From Cyrtodaria siliqua (Eukaryota > Mollusca > Bivalvia > Adapedonta > Hiatellidae), in NCBI GenBank assembly GCA_037043455.1, contig JAWPHD010000092.1:558001-622000 (forward strand): DNA of 64,000 nucleotides, written 5' to 3'. Under the pieces are notes generated by a model that saw nothing but the letters and a program-made list of their open reading frames with translations, was not told the DNA's origin and did not search any database. Positions 10,406 to 21,318 of this stretch are shown in pieces (the stretch's first letter is position 1; each line of letters opens with the position of its first letter). The translations under genes and the position numbers were made by a program.

Positions 10406-11236
10406 AATTTTATATAGGTCGAAATTTAACACTACAGTGAACAAAATTCATAATTGCTCACTTTTATGTCTTAGCTAATTTTCTTACATATGTTTGAGAA
10501 TAGTTGTGACGTATGTATTTTGTTTTGACCAATATTTTTAAACTATTTATTTTTTGTTTTGATATTTTGAGAGTTACCCTCCCATTATATGAAGACATTG
10601 TATGTGCTGATAAAAGACACAAACTTATTCGACGTTTAAATCGTTATTTTGCTGTTCAAACGTATCCTTAATCAAGCGTGACATGTACAAAACAATGAGA
10701 ATATTATAGACTAATTCTTATGTGGGTATTTAGGAATATTGACTAGTATATTGTCAACTTGTTTTCCAGTCATTTATCATACAGTGTTCAGTCTACCGAT
10801 TCATTGCTCGGCGATTTCAAAATGTTCCCTTTCATAATCTTTTTATACACTGCATCCACGGAAAGAACGAAATAATACAAGGTCTTGTGACATTATTTTC
10901 TTAACACCCTCTTAGTGTGTTATTATTTTTCACTTCTTCACAATATTGATCGGATGTAAAAAAAGTATCTCCCTATTATTTAAAAGAACATATCTCATAT
11001 AAAAAGTGTATACTAGGAATATTATCAAACTTTATTATAGACATATGTTTTTGGATAAAAGTTTTATACAGCATAATTGATAATAACCTTGTCATTATAA
11101 TAAAATAGCAAACTTTTAAAAACATCCTGCTTTTTACTTTTTATAATTTCTGTGTAAACAGGTAAATCAAATTATTTTACTTTTTTCGTCCGCAAATTGT
11201 TTTGAAATATGTCCGGAATATACTTGAGTAAAACGT
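10406..11236. other. Intergenic, no gene seen
   Basis: AT-rich DNA without a supported ORF, repeat or structure. Confidence 0.5.
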
Positions 11237-11239
11237 TTA

Positions 11240-11567
11240 TTAAAGGGACACATGGCAATCTTGATTTTTTAAAAACTCACGGCGTCCCGTTAGTTTTCTT
11301 CTTAACTTGCATTTGTTAAATCATTAATATTAATTGTAAGAACAGTTCAAAGCAAATTATTTTTACATATTACTAACTTTTTATAATATTGCACAAATAG
11401 TATATTTAAAGAATTGTTAAAATAGTGAAGACAATTGAAATCTCATTTTTTTATTTAATTATATGCAAGCAGTTTTAAAGTCAAAATGACGCAGGATAAG
11501 TAAATCGGCAAGCAAATTTAAATGTTTAAATAAAAATCAAGATTGCCATGTGTCCCTTTAAAGGAAG
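11240..11567. mobile_element. MITE with TTAA target site
   Basis: Terminal inverted repeats AGGGACACATGGCAATCTTG / CAAGATTGCCATGTGTCCCT are perfect, and TTAA flanks both sides, as for piggyBac- or Kolobok-type transposition. A related, less perfect copy is at 33790-33992, with extra right ends near 34110-34139 and 38331-38345. Confidence 0.75.
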
Positions 11568-11692
11568 CAAAACCAGCCATTAACACATTTATTTACCTCA
11601 AATATTCACTTGCAGAATACACAAATCCAGTTTTTCATTAATATCCAATTTGTAAATGAAGTCCAAATAAAATTATCCAATGTTCCTTTAAT

Positions 11693-11820
11693 TCAGATTA
11701 GCAAGTGTCTCTCTAATCCAAAATAGTAAATGTCTCTTTAATCTAAAATAGTAAGTGTCTTTTTAATCCAAAACAGAAAGTGTTTCTTTAATCCAGAACA
11801 GTAAGTGTCCTTTAAGTCTA
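11693..11820. repeat. ~29-bp tandem repeat, about 5 units
   Basis: Units of 'agtgtctctttaatccaaaa' with 'tagt' or 'cagt' joints, diverging towards the right end. Confidence 0.7.
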
Positions 11821-12305
11821 AATTCATTTCCAATATTGCCGGTTTAGTCCAAATATCCAATTTCACTGTTATTATGACTGAGCACAATATGTATTAAATC
11901 CTCTGACAATTATATTTTCCAAAAGCATCCAAATCAAAATTAACTTTATCGAAAAATAAAGAAATCTAAACTCTTGAGCTGCTCCCAGAGTTTATATACT
12001 GTCACAGACTCTTTCTGAAGGGTTCCCCACTACAACCGTCGAATAAAAATAACCAAAGTTTCATCATAAATGAATTTGCTTAAAATAGTCCACTGAAAGT
12101 AGTCCACATCAAAAATGAATTTGCATAAATAATTTGCATATACCATGTCAACATGTTTACATCTATACTATATTTAACTTTCTTCAAGGCCAAATGCAAC
12201 AATGCATGTACACTCTGAGGCACATGCAACAATACATGCGCTGTGTTTATAACTCGTATTCATTATAGATAAGCCATTATAGATAAAGAAAGACAAAAAT
12301 ATCGG
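11821..12305. other. Intergenic, no gene seen
   Basis: AT-rich DNA. 'aaaatgaatttgc' recurs at 12067 and 12112, and two CACATGCAACAATGCATG-like words lie near 12195-12240. No gene is supported. Confidence 0.45.
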
Positions 12306-12780
12306 ACATCACAAACACAAAAGAGTTGACAATAGGGCTGCCGCCTTGAAACGGTCAGTGGCAACAAAGCTAACTGTGGGTTTAAACCAGGTTCTAGGGT
12401 GCACCAAACCTCACACTTGTCATCCCAATTAAACGGGACAGTGTAAATAAAGAAATCCCCGCCATGAAATATTCTCTAACCAACAAGGCGGCGTTAAAAG
12501 GCAATATAAGTAAAACACCTAGATTCTCGTGTATATATAAATACAAAAAAAACAACAACAAAAAATCAAGAAAGCCACAATGAAGGTACTCGATGACTTG
12601 GCAGAAGCCAGAGCAACAAGAGAATAAACAATTGAGGGCACGACAAGACAAGACCGCGGACAACGGACAAACATCAAACGCCATCGTCGTAATGGGCTTT
12701 AGGTAGGCGTCATCATAGGGTCCACAGCCTGTCCGATCATAGTACAATTAAAGAGGAAAGCGTAATAGCGAACTGTAATT
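12306..12780 (-). repeat. R2 repeat, long copy
   Basis: Reverse-strand copy containing, on the minus strand, TTTACACTGTCCCGTTTAAT, GTTTGGTGCACCCTAGAACC and CCACTGACCGTTTCAAGGCGG. The 117-aa ORF over it is frame noise within the repeat. R2 may be the tail of a second retroelement lineage, since the 3' tail at 1075-1550 shares several of these words. Confidence 0.65.
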
Positions 12781-13930
12781 AATAAGCCATTCCTATACTA
12801 TATATCAGTATTCAAATACTTACATATGTTTAGCTGGTAAACTTAAAGGCCAGAGTTGAGTATAAAAAAAATATGGCCCCAGAGAAACTTTTCTGATCAT
12901 GTTATGCATTATGCTGCTCAGACAGGTTTAATCACACATGTTTAAGTAATAAGCATTTTTAAAGCATAACATTTGGCATGTAAATACATGAAACATTACT
13001 CTCTAAAGATATAGCAAAATAATTATATAATGTATTTATTATCTATACTTTCAAGAACAAAACTTGTATTCCTAACTGTTAAATTTCGAATGTTGGTGCA
13101 CCTATTAATAGCCGTACTTGTAAAAATAAGATCAGTGATTGGTCAGAATGCTGAAACCCTAATCTTGAAGCAGACGAAATAATAAATGGCTACAGTATAT
13201 ACATAATGGTGGTAGTTTCTACCGAACGATGGGGTTTAAAAGTCTACCAGTTATGTAATTAATATATTTACAGATTCGAATTACAACCTTTGTTGCTTTT
13301 AACAAGGGCGAACTGAATGTGCATCCGAAACATACTGTCTGAAAGACTACTTTGATTTGATGTCTACATGTTTGGTTACCATGCATTCACAAATAAATAC
13401 AGTTTAATAGTTTATTTAAGTCTCATCACAGAACAATGTTAACCACAATACAACAATTCATAAAATACAAGTGTGCCATTCTTTTTAGAATTACAAGAGA
13501 CTATTCAATATAAATATACATATGACTGTTCACAATGTTAAAATATTGAGCAATTGATTATGAACCGACTGCCACAGCCGTGTCATAAGACTCTCAAAAA
13601 GCCACAGCAGTAGGTCCAGTAGTCAATGCATACACATATATCACTGATTTAATTATCAAATCATTTTTTAAGAGTATTATTATCACACACATTTATACAT
13701 AGTAATAATTGAGCGGCCGGTGCTAATCTTGACATGTTGTCTAAAAAGTACTTAAAATAGAAATATTAATATGTGAATCGCAACGGCTACTAAAACCTTA
13801 AAAAATAGTATAAAAAATCAGATAACAACCCAGATCAGATCTGGAGTGTACTGATTAGCACCGACTTCTCAACGTCGTTATAAAAATTTATTTCTTATCT
13901 AATAATGATTGCGTTATTTACAGCAAAAAA
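12781..13930. other. Intergenic, centre of the inverted duplication
   Basis: About 1.15 kb of AT-rich DNA with no supported gene. It lies between the duplication arms and shows no arm homology of its own. Confidence 0.5.
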
Positions 13931-13939
13931 TATGATGAA

Positions 13940-15450
13940 ATTAACTTTAAAAAAGAACGCTTACCAGCTTACTACAAGTAAAATAAATAATAATAATAAC
14001 AGATAATTCAGAATATAAAACAGAGTTTCGCTTTTTGAAAATATTACAACAGGTTTTGGCACTCACGCGTATCATATCTTTATTGGAAAATAAAAATAAC
14101 ATTTTGTCTGTTTCGTTTACATCTATAGAATTTGGATATACAGACAATGCTTTATCAAATAAGAGTTTTCTAATACCACCATACATAGCACATTCTAAAA
14201 CAGCATGCATCTCGTCCTCAACCTTGTGAATACAAAATGGACAAAAACGCTCATTTTCTGCAAAAGTTTCATATCGGCCTGTTTCGAATCTCAACGGTGC
14301 CACACCACACCTAAACATTGCAAATGCAGCTCTGTGCTGTAAAGGTAATATAAGTTTGCAATATGATTCAACTTCATATTCTGATTTAAATAGCATGTAT
14401 GTTCTTAACTTGTTTCTACCTACCCCACTTACTCCTGTTACTCTGTTTATACTATTCTTCCAATCTATTACATATAAATCCATTAGAGCCGTTGTAACAT
14501 CTTCAATAGATCTTAATTTTGGAAAGGAAAAATATATATTCGTGTATGCATCTAAGCCAATACTTTTAAACTTATCAACAACAAAGTGGAACCATTTTTT
14601 ACAATTTCGGTAAGCTTTATAATAAGCCCAAACAAAAATACGTTTATTTATCCTTGTATTGTTCAGATTTATATTACCACTCTAGTTTCTATAATATTTG
14701 TTAATGAGGCAATGTAATCTACTGTGCTGCGATTTTTTCTAAAACCGTTTTGCTCATCGACAATTTTATTATCAAGTTCAGACCATATAGAAACACTGAA
14801 CTATAAAGTTTATACACAGACGAAGCTAATGTTTTTCCCCTATAAGATAGGGGGTCTCTTGGATCAGCGGAGCTTGTCTTCGGAATAGGATTAATAATAC
14901 GTTTACCCCAAATTGTAGGAATTGTACCCGTTTCAAAGCAGACATTAAATAAGGCATGCAGATATAATACAGATGTATCGTTTTTTAACACATAAATCGG
15001 TATGAAGTCAACGCCAAAAGTTTTACCTCTCTTAGCATTATTTATAGCTTTGTTCACTTCTAATAATGAAATATTACTATCCAAAAAACCCTATTATTCC
15101 CATCGACATTTAACTCAAATACACCATTTTCATATCCGAGTTAAAGTTCAAAAGATGATCAAAATCACGTTTCCATTTTAAAAAGAACATCCTTCACATC
15201 CGTTGACAAGCGGACCTCCATTGGTATAGCATGTTTTTTAGTTTGCCCCACTCCAATCTTTCCTATTGACTTCCAAAATTGGGTTTGGTTAATGTTTATC
15301 TCCTCAAGAATATCATTTTGCATTTTATACCTGAATAGACGTTTTGATCGCTGAACTTGCCTGTCAGATGTCTTTCTTGCTAAACAATAGTCAGACTTAA
15401 ACTTAACCTTGTCAGGCGAAGAAGACGACTGTAATAAATACATGTAGATT
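13940..15450 (-). pseudogene. LINE retrotransposon, catalytic core deleted
   Basis: Minus-strand non-LTR element in three parts. 15455-15165 is the linker between endonuclease and RT (RSKRLFRYKMQNDILEEIN; QTQFWKSIGKIGV). 15084-14719 is the N-terminal RT region (AKRGKTFGVDFIPIYVLKND, FETGTIPTIWGKRIINPIPK, DPLSYRGKTLASSVYKLYSS). From about 14613 it resumes in the C-terminal region, ending in a 178-residue ORF (14483-13947) with a Cys-His cluster of the form CPFC-x9-H-x4-C. The palm motifs A to C (including YADD) that belong between them are absent, with the joint near 14670. It is also 5' truncated. Non-autonomous; the C-terminal ORF is oddly well preserved. Confidence 0.8.
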
Positions 15451-15707
15451 TGCATTACGTAGTCCGAGTATTAACTTTCATACCACATCCCATTCCAACC
15501 CCTGCTCCAAGAGGCGAAATCGGTGTTGGCTGGGGTAATACCCTGAAATCAAACCTTAATTTCGGCTTAAAAAGTTTGCATATTGCAAAATTAAAACATT
15601 AAATAGGTACTTTTAAACAATTTTTATTGTCGAATTATACGTTATAAAACTATGCTTATATAAGCTTTTCCATCCCTTAATGGAATTAAGGCGGGACCGA
15701 GGAATGT
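15451..15707 (+). mobile_element. M1 MITE copy in arm B
   Basis: From TGCATTACGTAGTCCGAG to GGCGGGACCGAGGAATGTACA. The flank 'atgtagattgtgtcaacgcc' continues the arm A homology, so this M1 insertion predates the segmental duplication. Confidence 0.7.
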
Positions 15708-16725
15708 ACATGTAGATTGTGTCAACGCCCATGCAGTAAATATAGTACAGATGAAAGAGAACTAGTTCCTAAATTGTGTGTTTGTTGTAATAATTCTATG
15801 AATAAGTTTGAATTGAAAGCTTCTTAACTTCGTATCATGTGATATTTCTATTAGTTTAATGTTACACTATATGTTTGTTTTTTACCAGTTATTTTTTTTT
15901 AAATGTTCAAATACCGTATTAAATGCCATTGTATAAACATCCCTTTGACAGCTTATCATGTATGATTATTCAAATGTCAAATATAAACCGCAGTTATCTG
16001 CCGGAAATTCGAACCTATTTCCTCATACTTTTCTTCGAAAATGGCACAAAAATGATGATATAAGTTAAATAACTGCTGGCTTTAAAATATTGCAACTTTG
16101 ATATCAAACGATCAAATATTACATTCACAATCAGTATAGACATCGCAGGACCAATGATGGTATATTTAGTAGCAGGTTTGTTGTTTTTAAAAATAACATT
16201 TTAATGCAGCCAAACTCAACGGGTATCTACGGATACTTATATTGTTTATGTTTTAAAGAATCTATATTGACATTTAAAACAAATTTAATTTAACAAGTTC
16301 AAATTATAATACGTCTGAATAAAAACATGTATTGCACATCCTAACTGTTTATTTAAAAAAAACACCATTATAATGCCTGTCGTTATAAATGATCAGTTTA
16401 TATTAATTCCTTACTGCATTTTTTTAAGACAATTACGAATTTCCAGTGCATATTTAACATAGGATATTTAAATCCGATGTTGGTAGTTGTATATAGTGTA
16501 ACATAAAGACACTGCATAAGATTCATCAGTGTTTAAACTTGTTAATAATGATTTTAACAAAAAGGTAATGCACAATCTTTTTTGTTTTATTTATTCCAAT
16601 TATTTTTCAAAAAGATTCTCTATATAAAAGCGAAGATGAAGCGAGAGTGATATCACGTTACTGTCCAGTTGCCTCACTCTGTATAGCGATAATATGTGTT
16701 GAGTTTTGCTTATAATGTAAGAAAT

Positions 16726-17063
16726 GATTTAACTGCTGGAATCGATTATAGTGAAATCCTTCACAAGATGGTAGACGTGTGGTTCTTTTCACGAATGAGC
16801 GTATGCGAGTGAGTGAAAAAACAAAACACGTATATCATCGAGAGAAGGATTTCCCTATAATCAAATCCAGCTGTTAAATAATCTATTTATTACATTTTCA
16901 GTCCGTTTATGTATGAGTTTAACCGAAATTATTCGATTTTATTGAACGTTATCGGCGGATGACGTTGACGTCAGCAACACTTAAATGACATCATGTCTCA
17001 ACGTCAAAGTTAGTTATTTATGCGTTCGGAGTTCAATCGTTCACCCATAGAAATGTAATAAAT
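16726..17063. mobile_element. Composite foldback MITE with GACGTC core
   Basis: Foldback part 16726-16883: GATTTAACTGCTGGAATCGA... pairs with ...AATCCAGCTGTTAAATAATC. It is followed by a segment bounded by ATTTATTACATTT (16885) and AAATGTAATAAAT (17050). The segment core carries GGATGACGTTGACGTCAGC, CRE-like. Same architecture as 29930-30457 and 47568-48113. Confidence 0.6.
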
Positions 17064-17339
17064 AAAAATGTTTTGTTATATACTGTTCATATGTGTGAAA
17101 ATTCAAATATCAAAATAATTTAATGTGTACAAATAATGTCATTACAATTCCTGAGATCGTTCTTAGATTAGATGTAAAAAACGCATTTTTTAACATAAAC
17201 AATATACATGGTAGTTCATACCTATTAAGTTAAAGAAATACTTCGCCGACAACAGCCTTATTTTTAAAACATATGCACACCGTTTCTAAACCTATTGTCA
17301 ACAAGGTATATATATATATATACTGTATTGAGAATCTAA

Positions 17340-17525
17340 ACTGTTTAAACTCTCTATAAACGGATTTAACAAGTCAGGCCAAACCCCAAAACTGGAGCTT
17401 CGAATTAAGAGTAACCAACTCATAATTTATTTTACGTATAATCAATCACGGGTATTTTAAGAACCGGTGCATAAACGTTTACTTTTAATCGGAACATATA
17501 CATTATTATATAGCATGAACACCTG
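17340..17525 (+). repeat. Intron-1 block of the cysteine-rich gene family (copy B)
   Basis: Matches 8463-8660 (-), 27750-28000 (+) and 28195-28350 (-). Includes 'tcaggccaaaccccaaaact' and 'gggtattttaagaaccggtg'. Confidence 0.65.
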
Positions 17526-17608
17526 GATAGAGTTTTGATAAACGTTTTAGTAGTTGTAATGTTGCCGTTATTTTTCAGGTTAGTTTCTTTAATATTTTCC
17601 TTTTCAAG

Positions 17609-17798
17609 TATGTCTGGTGATTGCTTGTGTGGGTGGAGGGTATTCACTCCCTAACCCCTTTGCGCTGAGAGGCGAATGCACGAAATACAAGAGCGTATTC
17701 CAAGGTGTCCACAGCTGCCAAAATACATCTTACCGGAGAACCCGCTTAGACGTGATAACCCCACAAACCGCTTTAGATGTGGTTAACTTAACATGTAG
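17609..17798 (+). CDS. Cysteine-rich secreted protein, exon 2 (copy B)
   Basis: Internal exon of a host gene whose family I do not recognise. The acceptor is a strong pyrimidine tract (ATTTTCCTTTTCAAG) and the donor is AG|GTGAGTG. It starts with 2 nt of a split codon and ends with 2 nt, leaving 62 intact codons. The protein begins hydrophobic (VCLVIACVGGG, probably the end of a signal peptide whose start is in an unseen exon 1), then GECTKY, GVHSCQ, a basic SYRRTRLD, and ends VVNLTC. Four to five Cys in 62 residues with helical spacing suggest a small disulfide-bonded extracellular protein; a T20D4.11-like (DUF19) domain is one untested possibility. The exon is repeated at 8197-8386 (dead donor) and 28908-29088. 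Confidence 0.7.
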
Positions 17799-17939
17799 GT
17801 GAGTGTGTGAAACTGTTAAATAGAATATAGCGCACACCTGTCATTGCAGGACGTTTAAGTCACCAAACAAGTTCCACCCATTAAGGTGTTCACGTCATGT
17901 TATACTTTTTTTATCCCACTATTAAAACATTTATCAAAT

Positions 17940-18346
17940 TAGGGGTTTGTGAGTAAAGACGCCGATCCCGATCCAAAGCCTGGAATATTTGTGCTTCCCT
18001 TTGGCATTTAATGAATTGGTGCATTTTTAGAAACATAGACCCCATAAGCTGTTGCCCTTGGGGAAAATCCCCATCTAAATGGGAATAATTAACAGTATCA
18101 AAACTAAAATAGTTTCCCTTGCCATAGATTTTGCTAATTATTTCTCTATTTTAAATATAGATATATAGATCGAGAAAAGAAGCGACCGTATCAGAAATAT
18201 TTGCCGTATTAATTTATTTTTAAAGTTCTTTAGGACAAATAGTGTTTATCATAGTAGAAAATAAAGAAGTGTCAATGTTCAATATATCATCCAGATGCCG
18301 AGAAGTGGCATTAAAGGCTTCACTTACATCTGCCAGAGTATCAGGT
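17940..18346 (-). pseudogene. Reverse transcriptase fragment in arm B (intron 2)
   Basis: Antisense to the host gene. On the minus strand it reads SRHLDDILNID, FSTMINTICPKELK, then YISIFKIEK and, after stops, a GDFPQG-like stretch. It retains about 90 bp that arm A lost. Same RT family as 1-1150. Confidence 0.65.
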
Positions 18347-18641
18347 TATAGACATACTTAAATTTAAACTTCGTCAATTCGATTGGCTTCCTTGAGTCTT
18401 TGAATGACAGCCAAAGCTTGCACCTACTTCCAAGTCGTCAGACTTGAATCATTTTATTTACACGGAGGATAGTAGTAATGAGTACTGGGTAAACTTAGGA
18501 AAAAAACATGTCATTTTATTGCTCATTTTAATATGTTATCATATCATCCCTTATTCGTTGATAAAAGATTTACCTACTCATGTTTACCTAAATCTTTAAT
18601 TACTTTTTTTCATTTTGCAATTTCATCAATTTTTGTGTCAG

Positions 18642-18775
18642 TAATCTACCAGTGTGGCGACAGTGTATCGAAAACAGGTTCATGAACTGTGAAAATAAGG
18701 AACAAATACTGACAAACTGGGACGAGTCGTACATGAGCTGTCAGGGATCTGCACCGGCCAGTTGGATAGCTAACT
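18642..18775 (+). CDS. Cysteine-rich secreted protein, exon 3 (copy B)
   Basis: Acceptor TTTTTGTGTCAG and donor ACT|GTAAGTATAG. The exon takes one nucleotide to complete the Ser codon split by exon 2 (AG+T), encodes 44 full codons and ends with one nucleotide. It encodes WRQCIENRFMNCENKEQI, then LTNWDESYMSCQGS and ASWIAN, adding three Cys. The phase match with exon 2 and the strong donor are the main evidence. The ORF continuing past the donor is intronic. Confidence 0.65.
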
Positions 18776-19284
18776 GTAAGTATAGCAAGAACATTGTGCG
18801 TATCACTACAGGCCAAAGTAAAATTTATATAACGACTAGTAGGAATATCTGTACGATTAAGACTAATTTAAAATAAATTAAAACACACGTTTTTATCAAA
18901 TGTTGTTGTTTGTTAAATTTAGTTATCTTCAAAAGTCTTTGTTGATAAATATTGAGTGTACATGTGGAGACAAGACCAGACGAGCTTAAGGATTGGCGCG
19001 TCGTCGTCCGACAGTCATTTTCCATTCGTATACTTGCCATTGTTTGCACGCTAGCACCTTATGTTTATGTTTTATATTCGATATTTTATAAGCGTGTTCA
19101 GAGTATTTATATCAATGAAATGTTAGACACGTTCGATAAACACCAATATAAGTTCTTTAACAACATAGTGAGAGTCCGTGTTTTAATGAAAATGTATTTT
19201 CTGCATTGTTAACCCTTTAGCAGTTTAATTTAACAGCTGATGTCACTGTTTCACATTGGGCGATATCGTGACATTTTGTCAGTA

Positions 19285-19450
19285 ACAGTTCCAAGGCGGT
19301 AGCTATGTTGCCAATCATTTTATGTTTGTGATGTCATATCTTGCCTTTTATTCATCGTCGTAGTTGTTGTTTGTTTCTCTGTGTGTTTGTGGTTGACTGT
19401 GGTCCTTGAATGCTACATTTCCTGTTCGAATTGTATAGATACTGTTTCCG
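19285..19450 (+). repeat. R2 repeat in intron 3
   Basis: R2 copy with CCAAGGCGGTAGC, ATGTTTGTGATGTCATAT, GTTGTTTGTTTCTCTGTG and GAATGCTACATTTCCTGTTCG, lying wholly inside intron 3 of the cysteine-rich gene. Confidence 0.6.
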
Positions 19451-19560
19451 TACAAAAATACATACGTAGTTGTTAGTGTTTTTTTCTGGATTTATCATTG
19501 AACTGTGTTAGCAAAGAATGTTGTCAGAAGCGTTTGCTCTAAAAATGCTTGTTATTTTAG

Positions 19561-19708
19561 ACGCATCAATGAACACTGGGACTGTGAACAGAGATTGCCT
19601 TGATGCGGTATTCAGGACAATTACTCCATGCATTCACGATGTACAGTACAATTTTACATTCCCAGTAGAAGACACAAGCCTGCAGGATGGAATTGACATG
19701 TATAGAGC
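19561..19708 (+). CDS. Cysteine-rich secreted protein, exon 4 (copy B)
   Basis: Acceptor TGTTATTTTAG, donor GC|GTAAGTTTC. Two nucleotides complete the codon left by exon 3 (T+AC = Tyr), followed by 48 codons and a 2-nt remainder. It encodes SMNTGTVNRDCLDAVFRTI, then TPCIHDVQYNFTFPVEDT and DGIDMYRA, including an N-glycosylation-type NFT and two Cys. Other upstream AG choices in this ORF either shift the frame or create a stop, which favours 19561. Confidence 0.65.
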
Positions 19709-19984
19709 GTAAGTTTCTGTGTGAAGGTCGCTGGTTATTTTTCATGGAAGAACACTTACTCCATTGAAAAGGGAGGGGACAGTGTGCTGTGTGAGCTCTT
19801 CTATTAGTGATTTTCATTGATAGTTTTGGACAATGGCACATAGTTATACATTATTTTTAAAGCTGGTCTTGGCATAATGATAAATATGAGTTCCGACCAA
19901 ATACTTGACCAACTATGATATAAATTTCACATCATAATCATTTAAACAAACTCACATTAGCGAGTGTAGCATAAGCGACTGGTT

Positions 19985-20375
19985 TAGTTTGTGTAATTAG
20001 TTTAGTGGCCCAGTCAATAGCACATCCGACTCTGTATCGGGAGATCACGGGTTTGAGCCTCACTGGAGCCAGCGATGTGTCCTTAAGCAAGTCAGTTATC
20101 GTAGCCTCTTCCGTCGGCGTCGGATGTGGACATGACGGAGTGGTCATGTGTATCTGAGTATATCTCAGAATTATTGTAAAGACTCTACTCCATAGGAACA
20201 TTAGGGCACATTTTCTGGATTCCTATGAATTATTCACCGCTTTCTTTGGCGGCTCGAACTACTCTTTAATGTGTTGATGAGCCGTGAAGACATATCTCCT
20301 TCATTTATTCATTCATTCATTCATTCATTCATTCATTCATTCATATAAATTAATTCATTCATTCATTTTGTCAGT
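19985..20375 (+). mobile_element. tRNA-derived SINE ending in (CATT)n, intron 4
   Basis: A-box-like TGGCCCAGTCAATAGC and B-box-like GGGTTTGAGCCTC (20040-20070) are followed by a core-like GATGTGTCCTTAAGCAAG and, after ~150 bp, a (CATT)n tail at about 20300-20370. It lies in intron 4 of the cysteine-rich gene. The overlapping minus-strand ORF is spurious. Confidence 0.65.
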
Positions 20376-20504
20376 CTGTTAGTCTGACTAGTCACCCAGT
20401 CACTCATTCTATCATTGTTTGAATTTATTTTATTAAAGAGCCGTAACACGTATATTTAACTGCGCAAGAACCACCACAGCAACATGAGAAATGTCCGAAT
20501 GTAG

Positions 20505-20613
20505 TGGGTCTTCATGGAAAGATGTAATCTTCACGATCGTCATGCTAGGAAACTGCCGTCCCGGAGTTCAATTTGACGCACGACTGACTCAAGAACAACT
20601 CAATGTTGTCCAG
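20505..20613 (+). CDS. Cysteine-rich secreted protein, exon 5 (copy B, tentative)
   Basis: A weak acceptor (CCGAATGTAG) supplies the one nucleotide needed to complete the Ala codon of exon 4 (GC+T). The exon then encodes GSSWKDVIFTIVMLGNCRPG and QFDARLTQEQLNVVQ. Either it splices at CAG|GTTGCT after 36 codons, or it is terminal and reads on to a stop at 20704-20706. The phase fit is good but the acceptor lacks a clear pyrimidine tract. Just downstream the 5'-truncated LINE begins (20838), so any further exon would lie beyond it. Confidence 0.5.
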
Positions 20614-21318
20614 GTTGCTATCTATAATTTTATGTCTTTTCTTGTAGACGTTATTTTTTCATGTCTAAAGAAACGCCTTCATCCAGACAATTCCGATTTC
20701 CGATAAAAATGGCCAGCTATACATGTACACGTCTTTACGTAAATTGAAATAATCAAATGTGCAACAAATATCCAAGAATACTTTCATACGACATGGTGCT
20801 TTTTTCTAATATCTTGAATATATTTCAAGAAAAATTAGCTATTTCAGGAACAATTAGCTTTGGCTCCACTTGAATTGATTGAATTGTACAGTGTCCCTAA
20901 TCAGTCTCGTACTTGCCTTTATAATTTACTTAATAACGTTTTATGTAAACATGCTCCTGTAAAAAAGAAGAGAGTCAAATATCATACTCAACCAGGATGG
21001 TTTAATGAAGTGATCAAAAACGCTAAATTTGAGCGAGATAGATTACACAGGCAGGGCGATTTTGATAAATATAAAACTATGAAAAATAAAATTGCATCTA
21101 TGATAAAGAAAAGCAAAAAACAACACTTTTATTATGACGCTATCAGAGAAAATAAAAGTCCAAGCTATTTGTGGAAAACGCTTCGAACGATAAGTATTCC
21201 TAATGAAGGCAGATTGGATAATGCATCTTTACCTAAAACTTTAATTATAAATGATATTAATATTATAGATGGAAATTTGAATATTTTATACGCATTAAAT
21301 GAACATTTCATAAACATA

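Larger units (their letters stand above)
15451..18346 (+). repeat. Inverted segmental duplication, arm B
   Basis: Counterpart of arm A (7715-10105). Homology runs from the M1 copy and its flank (15451-15775), resumes at 17270-17608 (intron 1), and covers exon 2, the start of intron 2 and the RT fragment up to 'tctgccagagtatcagg'. The unmatched 15780-17270 holds a MITE and AT-rich DNA with no supported gene. Confidence 0.75.

Noticed and set aside
12394..12747. 117-aa minus-strand ORF with membrane-like Leu/Phe stretch
   Set aside because: It lies within an R2 repeat copy; other R2 copies do not keep the frame.
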